NCBI GenBank assembly: GCA_016202845.1
Contig: JACQNW010000040.1
Coordinates: 1-7,944 of the forward strand
DNA from: Candidatus Aenigmatarchaeota archaeon
Lineage (GTDB): Archaea > Aenigmatarchaeota > Aenigmatarchaeia > GW2011-AR5
Reading direction: 5' to 3'
DNA: 7,944 nt
The number at the start of each line of letters is the position of its first letter. Positions within the stretch are counted from its first letter, which is position 1. Under the pieces are notes generated by a model. It saw nothing but the letters and a program-made list of their open reading frames with translations. It was not told the origin of the DNA and searched no databases. Of the stretch, positions 1 through 4,950 are shown in pieces. A program made the position numbers and the translations under genes.

Positions 1-495
1 TGTAATGTTGTCTGTCAGGTCCCTTACTCTTACCGCATAGCTCTGCGCTTCTTTTATCGCGCTCCATTTTAATATTACTGAAGTTGTTGTTGAAGAAAAA
101 TTATGGCCTTTTTCAGGCGTAAGATTCTGAGGCGCCGGCGGCGCTGTTCCTGTATTGTTGTTTACTGTAACAGATACAGAGTCCCCGTATGGTCTGCCAA
201 TGGTGTCATCGTACGTCAGTATGCTTATTACATGCGCTGCACTCGAGTAAGATGCAGTATTCCATGAATATGAATAAGGCTCGTGAAAATCTGTTGATTT
301 GAGGATGTAGTCTACATAAAATTCTACTTTTGTTGGCGTTGTTGAAATACCTGCATCTTCTGTTGTTATTTCCACTATGCCTGAAACTGTTGTGCCGTCA
401 GAAGGATTTGTTATCACAACAGGGTATGAGTAGGCGATGCCAGCAAATAGAATAAGCACAGGCAATATTAAAATTGTTAGTGCAAATTTTTCCAT
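1..495 (-). CDS. Secreted surface protein with Ig-like and FN3-like domains (5' part, runs off left edge)
   Basis: Open frame of 165 codons from an ATG at 495 to the left edge with no stop, so the gene is partial. The product begins MEKFALTILILP, one lysine followed by a hydrophobic stretch to about residue 20, with a likely signal-peptidase site near AYS/YP (residues 21-25). Residues ~25-115 match the pattern of bacterial/archaeal Ig-like domains of the Big_7 type: NPSDGTTVSG, then KVEFYVD, then PYSYSWNTASYSS, then a VTVNN end. A proline-rich linker (APPAP) leads into an apparent fibronectin-III-like start (VILKWSAIKEAQSYAVRVRD). The role is probably extracellular, as an S-layer-like, adhesin or modular surface protein; the substrate or partner is unknown. 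A GGTGGTG ribosome binding site lies two bases before the ATG. A TATA-like box at 593-601 could drive it together with the small leader ORF that overlaps its start. Domain reading is by eye. Confidence 0.82.
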   Translation of the reverse strand, partial: MEKFALTILILPVLILFAGIAYSYPVVITNPSDGTTVSGIVEITTEDAGISTTPTKVEFYVDYILKSTDFHEPYSYSWNTASYSSAAHVISILTYDDTIGRPYGDSVSVTVNNNTGTAPPAPQNLTPEKGHNFSSTTTSVILKWSAIKEAQSYAVRVRDLTDNIT

Positions 496-572
496 AACAC
501 CACCCTGTTTATAACTGCAACGCCCGCTGCAAAAACAAAAACCATCAATGCAGACAACAATCCATGCGCCAT
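477..572 (-). CDS. Short hydrophobic leader ORF (31 aa) overlapping the surface-protein start
   Basis: An ATG at 572 opens a 31-codon frame ending in TAA at 477-479, 19 bases inside the surface-protein gene and in a different frame. The peptide starts MAHGLLSALMVFVFAAG and is one plausible membrane helix followed by a short basic tail. The ATG sits about 25 bases from the centre of a TATA-like box on the same strand, so a transcript would begin at or next to this codon and be leaderless. The ribosome binding site of the surface protein lies inside this ORF, so translation of the two could be coupled. It may equally be a chance frame in a 5' leader. No family is recognised. Confidence 0.3.
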   Translation of the reverse strand: MAHGLLSALMVFVFAAGVAVINRVVLWKNLH

Positions 573-592
573 AGAAATATTTTGGCTAAGGG

Positions 593-601
593 CAATATAA
601 A
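593..601 (-). promoter_or_regulatory. TATA-like box for leader ORF / surface protein
   Basis: Minus-strand reading TTTATATTG, centred about 25 bases upstream of the ATG at 572 and about 100 bases upstream of the surface-protein ATG at 495. It lies just beyond the 614-649 hairpin, between the repeat and the gene. Position and composition fit an archaeal TATA box; this is inferred from spacing only. Confidence 0.45.
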
Positions 602-613
602 GGTTGTGTTAAG

Positions 614-649
614 CTTTAATTTGACAGTTTATGTGTAGTCAAATTAAAG
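614..649. repeat. 36-base hairpin, copy 1: invariant 12-bp stem with a 12-base loop
   Basis: Perfect inverted repeat: left arm CTTTAATTTGAC (614-625), loop AGTTTATGTGTA (626-637), right arm GTCAAATTAAAG (638-649). The same two arms, with exactly 12 bases between them, recur at 7695-7730 and at 7916 onward, while the loop sequence changes. It forms the outer end of repeat copy A. It could act as a transcript 3'-end structure for the csaA remnant on the minus strand, a protein-binding palindrome, or a mobile-element end; the sequence does not decide between these. Confidence 0.9.
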
Positions 650-715
650 GGCGGCGTAAGGACGGCTTCTTGCGCATCAATAAATGAATTTTTCAATGCA
701 CAGCGTTTATTTTCA

Positions 716-736
716 GCAAATTTCTGCGAAATTTGC
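716..736. repeat. 9-bp hairpin GCAAATTTC-TGC-GAAATTTGC in repeat A
   Basis: Perfect 9-base inverted arms with a three-base TGC loop. The same 21-base string occurs on the same strand at 7828-7848, although the surrounding repeat there is inverted. The loop has therefore flipped relative to its flanks, or all three loop bases have changed. Confidence 0.9.
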
Positions 737-754
737 GGCTTTGTACAAAGCTGC
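735..754. repeat. Third hairpin of repeat A (palindrome around GTAC)
   Basis: Bases 738-751 form a perfect 14-base palindrome (GCTTTGTACAAAGC), and pairing extends outward through a G-T pair and two further G-C pairs. In copy B the equivalent inner stem reads CATT/AATG instead of CTTT/AAAG, so one T-A pair is replaced by A-T. The outer pairs are not kept in copy B. Confidence 0.6.
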
Positions 755-797
755 GGCTACACAATTTTGCATGCTGTGAGAAAATACATCTTTGCGC

Positions 798-1018
798 CTG
801 TTTTCCGATAATCTCTTCTTTTTTGTAAAGCTTTGTGAGCTGGGCGCTGGATTTTTTCACGCCAATTTCGCCCAGGTCTATCCATAATTTGTAAGCAAAG
901 GATGTTTTGACGCCTAAGGGCGTCTGTTCGCCTTTGCTTCCGGAAAGTCTTCTATTTTTGTGACAGTTCCAACCCTAATTTCTATGTTTTCAAAATCTTT
1001 CCAACTTATATAACTCAT
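798..1018 (-). pseudogene. csaA: csaA-type tRNA-binding protein remnant: frameshifted and 3'-truncated
   Basis: Starting at the ATG at 1018, the frame reads MSYISWKDFENIEIRVGT, then VTKIEDFPEAK, and stops at TAG 914-916. Shifting frame by one base at the AAA run near 933-935 continues KGEQTPLGVKTSFAYKLWID, then LGEIGVKKSSAQLTKLYKKE and EIIGKQ. Together these match the N-terminal two thirds of the CsaA / MetRS-C-terminal-like OB-fold tRNA-binding family (about 110 residues), including the SSAQ-T-LY signature. Restoring one A to the run would rejoin the frames. After GKQ (about 798) family similarity ends; the frame drifts through repeat A to a stop at 693-695. The last ~45 residues, usually VVAVVNFPP and the C-terminal strands, are absent. 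The gene was probably inactivated by loss of its 3' end at the repeat junction plus a one-base deletion; the order is unknown. A sequencing error could explain the frameshift but not the truncation. Confidence 0.82.
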
Positions 1019-1038
1019 CTAGCGGTATTGATTTTCAG

Positions 1039-1047
1039 CTTTAAAAA
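1039..1047 (-). promoter_or_regulatory. TATA-like box upstream of the csaA remnant
   Basis: Minus-strand TTTTTAAAG centred about 25 bases from the ATG at 1018, the spacing expected for a leaderless archaeal transcript. Its survival suggests the remnant may still be transcribed. Confidence 0.4.
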
Positions 1048-1220
1048 CATTAGCAACTAACCAGAAAGTATGACATCAGCACTGACAACAAATTTTGCAG
1101 TCGTTAGTGTAGTGGTTGGAGTAGTCGCATAAATTAGCGATATACTTCCCTGCTTCTTTCAACCCTTTCTTTTGCAACCTGTAAAATTTATCTGCAAAGA
1201 AAGCCTTGGCGGAAAGAAAA
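1048..1220. other. Intergenic stretch with no gene recognised
   Basis: No convincing coding region was found on either strand. A 20-codon hydrophobic frame on the plus strand (1070-1132) and a threonine-rich frame on the minus strand ending at 1057-1059 are present but too short to support. A stretch near 1097-1130 resembles a tRNA D-arm, but no T-arm or matching acceptor stem follows. Confidence 0.5.
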
Positions 1221-1260
1221 TAATATTATATGTAGATTGATACAATAAAAGAAAGGGTGG
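1221..1260 (+). promoter_or_regulatory. valS promoter and ribosome binding site
   Basis: An AT-only stretch with core TATTATAT at 1224-1231 lies about 40 bases before the valS ATG. A start site about 25 bases downstream of it would leave a leader of roughly 15 bases. That leader holds GGGTGG at 1255-1260, seven bases before the ATG, complementary in type to the archaeal 16S 3' end. Promoter assignment is by spacing only; the ribosome binding site is clear. Confidence 0.5.
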
Positions 1261-1267
1261 AAAATTA

Positions 1268-3688
1268 ATGTTGCCAAAGAACTGGGACAAGAGCTTTGAA
1301 AAGGAAATTTACGAGGAATGGAAGAAAAGCAAACTCTATTCTTTCAAGAAAAGCAAAGAGGGGAAAACATTTGTTATAGACACGCCTCCGCCTTATGTAA
1401 ATGCACCAATACACATGGGTCATGCTGCGACCTATACTCTGATGGACATGTTTGCAAGGTTTCACAGGATGAAAGGATTTTCTGTTGTTTTCCCTTTCGG
1501 ACTTGACCGCAATGGCCTGCCAATCGAGGTGGCTGCAGAGAAAAAATTTGGCGTAAACCCTGCAAAAACAGGCAGGGAAGAGTTTTTAGCGCACTGCAGA
1601 AAAATTCTGGAGGAAACTTCCGCGGACAGCGCAGATTCTTTTTTGAAGCTGGGAATAAGTTTCAATTCATGGTCAACAGGAGAAAAAATTGGCGACGCAT
1701 ATGAGACAGATAGCGTTGATTATAGAATTCTTACGCAAGCGACATTCATAGAGTTATGGAACAAAGGCATGGTATACGAGGACACAAGGCTCAACACATA
1801 CTGCCCCGGGTGCAGGACAACAATAGCAGACAATGAAGTCGACTACAAGGAAATGCAGACTTTTCTTAATCATGTTATTTTTAAGATAAAGGAAACAGGC
1901 GAAGACGTCATAATTGCTACAACAAGGCCTGAGCTGCTCTGCACAGCAGGAATGGTCATTTACAACCCTCAAGACGAGAGGTACGGACATCTGGAAAACA
2001 AGACGGCAATTGTTCCGATTTATGGGCTTGAAATTCCGATCAAGGCTCACCCTATGGCAGACCCGTCCTTTGGCACAGGCATGGTCTTCATGTCAAAATC
2101 TGCGGGCGACCAGAATGCTGTAAGATTTCTCCGGGAAATGGGCATAGAAGCTGTTTCTGCAATAAATGAAGAAGGCAAGATGAACATGCGCTCGGGCTTC
2201 CTGGAAGGCATGCATGCCAAAGAAGCAAGAGAAACTATAATAAAAAAGCTGCAGGAAGACGGGTTTCTTGTAAAACAGGAGCAGATAATGCACAGGACGC
2301 CCATATGCGAACGATCAAAACATGTCATTGAGTATGTTTCAATGCCAGAACTTTACCTGAAACAAACAGAGTTTTTAGACGATCTAAGAAAAATGGCGGA
2401 CAAAATCAATTTTTATGAGCCTTCATCGAAACAATTTTTGCTGGATTGGATCAACGGCATCTCAATGGACTGGGCCATATCCAGGCGCAGGTATTATGCA
2501 ACTGAGATACCATTATGGTATTGCCAGTCATGCGGTGCAAGAATCCTTGGCGAGAAAGGAAAATATGTGCAACCCTGGCGCGAGCGCAAGCTCTGCGAAT
2601 GCGGCGCTGTTGCTGTGGGTGAAACAAGAGTATTTGACACATGGTTTGATTCCTCAAACTCTCCTTTTTATATAATGAAGTGGTCGAGTGAACAGACAGA
2701 AGGTCGTCAGTCTGATTCATTTTACATGTCAAACAAGCCATGCAGCCTGAGACCTCAGGGAAAAGAAATAGTAAGAACATGGTTATATTATACCTTGCTA
2801 AAAACATACCTCCTTACAGGCGAGCAGGCATTCAAGGACGCATGGATTCATTTTCATATAATAGATGAGAAAGGGAAGAAGATGTCGAAATCCGTGGGCA
2901 ACGTGATAAATCCGCATGAAATACTTGACAAGTACGGGGCAGAGCCATTCAGGCTCTGGTGCGCAGTGGAGGGAAATCTTGCCGAAGGAGATTTAAGGTG
3001 CTCGTTCCAGAGGATAGAAGGCGCAGGAAAGACCATAAACAAGCTCTGGAATGTCGCAAAATTTGTCGAGATGATTTCTGAAAATAAAAACATCAAAAAA
3101 CCTAAACATTTGATTCCAACAGATGAATGGGTCATAAATGAATTAAATTCGCTTGTTTTGCTTGCGGATGAATCCTATGAAAAATATGATTTCTACAGGC
3201 CTGCTGTTGCAATAAAACACTTTTTGTGGGAAACTTTTGCATCGCATTATATTGAGATGGCAAAGAACAGGGCATACAATACAGGATGGACAGACGCCAA
3301 TGGCGTCACACAGCATACTTTCAGCGATGACGAGCAAATGTCAGCCTTGTACACGCTCAACCATTGTATTGACATAATAATGAAGCTGCTTGCCCCTGTA
3401 ACGCCGTATATAACAGAGATTATCTATAAAAATTTCAGGGGCAAAAATATACATGAAGAAAAATTCCCTGTAGCCGCGAAAATTTTGAAACAGCCATTTA
3501 CAAAGGAGCAGATAAATGAGCTGAACAGCGCCATCTGGAAGGCTAAAAAAGACAATGGCATGTCATTAAAGGCAGAAGTCCAGAAACTTACAATTCCGGA
3601 ACTGTTCAGGAATATGGAAAAAGACCTGAAAGCCTGTCATAATGCCAAAGAAATTGTCTTTGAAGACAAAATAGAAATAATTTTATAA
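1268..3688 (+). CDS. valS: Valyl-tRNA synthetase, archaeal type
   Basis: Cytoplasmic class Ia aminoacyl-tRNA synthetase that charges tRNA-Val with valine using ATP; 806 residues, slightly shorter than typical archaeal ValRS (about 860). The Rossmann catalytic core opens with TPPPYVNAPIHMGHA, with the HIGH-type motif as HMGH at residues 49-52. The CP1 editing domain carries TTRPE at 218-222, needed to clear mischarged threonine. Cysteine pairs YCPGC, YCQSC and CECG suggest the zinc-binding elements usual in this group. VFDTWFDSSNSP precedes the second signature KMSKS at 538-542. An anticodon-binding helical domain follows, ending near residue 780, with little sign of a long C-terminal coiled coil. 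IleRS was considered: the TPPP start, the DWAISRRR stretch and the DTWFDSS stretch fit archaeal ValRS better. The start is supported by GGGTGG seven bases upstream. The stop TAA abuts that of the convergent gene. Confidence 0.93.
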   Translation: MLPKNWDKSFEKEIYEEWKKSKLYSFKKSKEGKTFVIDTPPPYVNAPIHMGHAATYTLMDMFARFHRMKGFSVVFPFGLDRNGLPIEVAAEKKFGVNPAKTGREEFLAHCRKILEETSADSADSFLKLGISFNSWSTGEKIGDAYETDSVDYRILTQATFIELWNKGMVYEDTRLNTYCPGCRTTIADNEVDYKEMQTFLNHVIFKIKETGEDVIIATTRPELLCTAGMVIYNPQDERYGHLENKTAIVPIYGLEIPIKAHPMADPSFGTGMVFMSKSAGDQNAVRFLREMGIEAVSAINEEGKMNMRSGFLEGMHAKEARETIIKKLQEDGFLVKQEQIMHRTPICERSKHVIEYVSMPELYLKQTEFLDDLRKMADKINFYEPSSKQFLLDWINGISMDWAISRRRYYATEIPLWYCQSCGARILGEKGKYVQPWRERKLCECGAVAVGETRVFDTWFDSSNSPFYIMKWSSEQTEGRQSDSFYMSNKPCSLRPQGKEIVRTWLYYTLLKTYLLTGEQAFKDAWIHFHIIDEKGKKMSKSVGNVINPHEILDKYGAEPFRLWCAVEGNLAEGDLRCSFQRIEGAGKTINKLWNVAKFVEMISENKNIKKPKHLIPTDEWVINELNSLVLLADESYEKYDFYRPAVAIKHFLWETFASHYIEMAKNRAYNTGWTDANGVTQHTFSDDEQMSALYTLNHCIDIIMKLLAPVTPYITEIIYKNFRGKNIHEEKFPVAAKILKQPFTKEQINELNSAIWKAKKDNGMSLKAEVQKLTIPELFRNMEKDLKACHNAKEIVFEDKIEIIL

Positions 3689-4105
3689 CGGCGCGCACAA
3701 AGAAGCCAACTGACATGATGCTTCATAGCCTGCGTCGCAGCCTGTTTCTATTTCACTGCAAGACAGCACAAAATAACTCCCATCGTACTCGACCGGCGTG
3801 CCGTCAAAACGAATTCCAATAACATCTGTGCTGTAAATTTGGATGACATTTTCGAAATTGCTCCTGTCAATCTCCGGCCCGCACAACACAGCGCCGGCAT
3901 AGCTGTCATAGGCGCATTCAAAAATGCCTAAAAGCTCACCAGATGTTGTTGTCTGCCCTGCAAGATTCGTGCCTGAACCAGATAAAACAAAGCTGCTGTT
4001 TAAAAAAATACCGCCCACTGCAAAGATGCCTGCAAGAACAATTACCAAAGACCCGAACGCATGTTTCTTGGTGAATGCCAGCCCTGATTTCTTTCGCCTA
4101 GCCAT
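3683..4105 (-). CDS. Small membrane-anchored cysteine-rich protein, family unknown
   Basis: 140 residues. A basic N-terminus (MARRKKSG, KK at 13-14) precedes one hydrophobic segment at about residues 17-36, with no obvious cleavage site, so it is probably a signal anchor with the C-terminal ~100 residues outside. All six cysteines (64, 75, 116, 123, 131, 137) fall in that outer part, the last four in a tight cluster, which suggests disulfide bonds. A flexible Ser/Gly/Thr-rich linker (residues 42-57) joins anchor to domain. I do not recognise the family. A TATA-like box about 25 bases upstream suggests a transcript with almost no leader. The gene converges on valS: the two TAA stops form a back-to-back TTATAA and the frames overlap by six bases. 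Confidence 0.8.
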   Translation of the reverse strand: MARRKKSGLAFTKKHAFGSLVIVLAGIFAVGGIFLNSSFVLSGSGTNLAGQTTTSGELLGIFECAYDSYAGAVLCGPEIDRSNFENVIQIYSTDVIGIRFDGTPVEYDGSYFVLSCSEIETGCDAGYEASCQLASLCAPL

Positions 4106-4126
4106 GGCTAATTTATGTGCAGACTT

Positions 4127-4136
4127 GATATAAATA
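4127..4136 (-). promoter_or_regulatory. TATA-like box of the cysteine-rich membrane protein gene
   Basis: Minus-strand TATTTATATC, preceded by AAAG as a possible BRE and centred about 26 bases from the ATG at 4105. The expected start site falls within a few bases of the ATG, so translation is likely near-leaderless; no ribosome binding site is visible. Confidence 0.55.
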
Positions 4137-4138
4137 CT

Positions 4139-4228
4139 TTATTTCTTCTTTATGTAATCCTGAGATTTGAATTCAGAAACAGAGCGTTTTCGTGATGCTT
4201 CTATCTCTTTTTTGATGTAACATTTCCC
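4139..4228 (-). other. 29-codon in-frame open extension beyond the methyltransferase stop
   Basis: After the methyltransferase TAA at 4229-4231, the same frame stays open for 29 codons to a second TAA at 4139-4141. The would-be tail is lysine-rich and protein-like in composition (KKEIEASRKRSVSEF, ending YIKKK), with no ATG of its own. It may be chance, the remains of a longer gene end, or a rare readthrough tail. No family is recognised. Confidence 0.25.
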
Positions 4229-4825
4229 TTATTTCATGGCGTACCATACTGCGTATTCCCGGAAACGCCATATTATGTCACGCAGGGAAAAGCTTGCTTT
4301 CCTCAGCAACGACAACTCTGACGTCACAGGGCTGGGCTTTGCATGGCCGGACTGGATTATATCCAGCGCGTCATTAAGCTCTATGGAACGGAACGAGACC
4401 TTGTCTGCGCAAACAAAATACCCGTTCTCTGCGAGCAAAGAATGAATTTTTCTGAGCCACTGAAGCCTTTCATTTTTTTCAAGATGGCTCATCGTGAATG
4501 ACGATACAATAACGTCAAACTGCTCCTCAAAATCATGCGACAAAAAGTCGCCTTCAGCAAACTCAGTACGATCTTCAAACACTTTCAGGTTAGTTTTTGC
4601 TTTCTCCAGCTGATTTTTGTCAATGTCAAAGCATTCTACAGAAGCAGAAGGAAAGTTTTTCAGCAACTCATAAGAAGACCTTCCTGTTCCGCACCCGATG
4701 TCCAGGCATTTTATTATTTCATTTTTTTCAAAAATTAGCGGAAAAGTTATCTGTTTTTGCATCTCTGTGTATTTTGGAATTGTCTGCTCAACAATTTTGT
4801 CAAACTCTTCGAAAGTCTGCTCCAT
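4229..4825 (-). CDS. Class I SAM-dependent methyltransferase
   Basis: 198 residues, a complete single-domain Rossmann-fold methyltransferase. Motif I is CLDIGCGTG at residues 40-48, the glycine-rich SAM-binding loop. The acidic residue closing strand 2 is D67 in CFDID. Motif III is EGDF, and motif IV reads DVIVSSFTMSHL, followed by a helix and the NGYFVCADKV post-I region. The overall layout (FDKIVEQTIPKY start, SxxxxHL after strand 4) resembles the small Methyltransf_25/CmoA-like group, but the substrate cannot be told from the sequence. It lacks the NPPY motif of PrmC/HemK2 enzymes, so despite lying next to aRF1 it is probably not the GGQ glutamine methyltransferase. It is transcribed divergently from aRF1, with a TATA-like box 25 bases upstream and no ribosome binding site, so probably leaderless. 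Confidence 0.9.
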   Translation of the reverse strand: MEQTFEEFDKIVEQTIPKYTEMQKQITFPLIFEKNEIIKCLDIGCGTGRSSYELLKNFPSASVECFDIDKNQLEKAKTNLKVFEDRTEFAEGDFLSHDFEEQFDVIVSSFTMSHLEKNERLQWLRKIHSLLAENGYFVCADKVSFRSIELNDALDIIQSGHAKPSPVTSELSLLRKASFSLRDIIWRFREYAVWYAMK

Positions 4826-4845
4826 TGTTAAAGTAGAAACAGTAA

Positions 4846-4854
4846 GCTTTTTAT
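4846..4854 (-). promoter_or_regulatory. TATA-like box of the methyltransferase gene
   Basis: Minus-strand GATAAAAAG centred about 25 bases from the ATG at 4825, again consistent with a leaderless transcript. The 125-base divergent region up to aRF1 holds no other clear signal except the aRF1 ribosome binding site; no confident TATA box for aRF1 was picked out. Confidence 0.45.
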
Positions 4855-4939
4855 CTTAATTACAGAAGAATAAAGATTATGGCATTACTTTTGCGGTAGC
4901 CAATTCCATCTCATTCTAATTTAGCCAATGCTTTTATTT

Positions 4940-4944
4940 AGGTG
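4940..4944 (+). promoter_or_regulatory. Ribosome binding site that decides the aRF1 start
   Basis: AGGTG lies six bases before the ATG at 4951, ideal spacing for an archaeal Shine-Dalgarno sequence. The alternative in-frame GTG at 4942-4944 is itself the last three bases of this site and has no ribosome binding site of its own, so the ATG is preferred. Confidence 0.7.
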
Positions 4945-4950
4945 TCAAAT

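Larger units (their letters stand above)
614..770 (+). repeat. Structured non-coding repeat, copy A
   Basis: This stretch matches the reverse complement of 7794-7944. Bases 621-739 are about 85 percent identical by hand alignment with one indel, and weaker ungapped similarity continues to about 770. It contains four possible hairpins in order: the 12-bp stem at 614-649; an 8-bp stem pairing 679-686 with 704-711, including one G-T pair; a perfect GCAAATTTC/GAAATTTGC hairpin at 716-736; and a stem at 735-754. No credible protein is encoded. It abuts the point where homology of the csaA remnant ends. Candidates are a MITE-like element, a dispersed intergenic repeat, or a structured RNA. Confidence 0.85.

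Noticed and set aside
911..926. GACGCC-TAAG-GGCGTC hairpin as a terminator or insertion scar in the csaA remnant
   Set aside because: Six-base stem with no following T-run; in the shifted frame it encodes part of a continuous CsaA-like sequence, so it need not be an insertion.
1070..1132. 20-codon hydrophobic plus-strand frame starting MTSALTTNF
   Set aside because: Too short, no ribosome binding site or well-spaced TATA box, and no recognisable family.
1057..1158. Threonine-rich minus-strand frame ending in DVILSG, like the tail of a surface protein
   Set aside because: About 33 codons with an in-frame stop just upstream and no start; it could be chance or an old gene end, but nothing supports either.
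1097..1170. tRNA-like stretch (TTAGTGTAGTGGTTGG resembles a D-arm, followed by a TCGC/GCGA stem)
   Set aside because: The putative anticodon loop would be eight bases, there is no GGTTCGA-type T-arm, and no 3' acceptor strand complements the 5' one.
4229..4825. Methyltransferase as the aRF1 GGQ glutamine methylase (HemK2/PrmC)
   Set aside because: It lacks the NPPY substrate motif; the corresponding stretch is DVIVSSFTMSHL. Adjacency alone is not enough.
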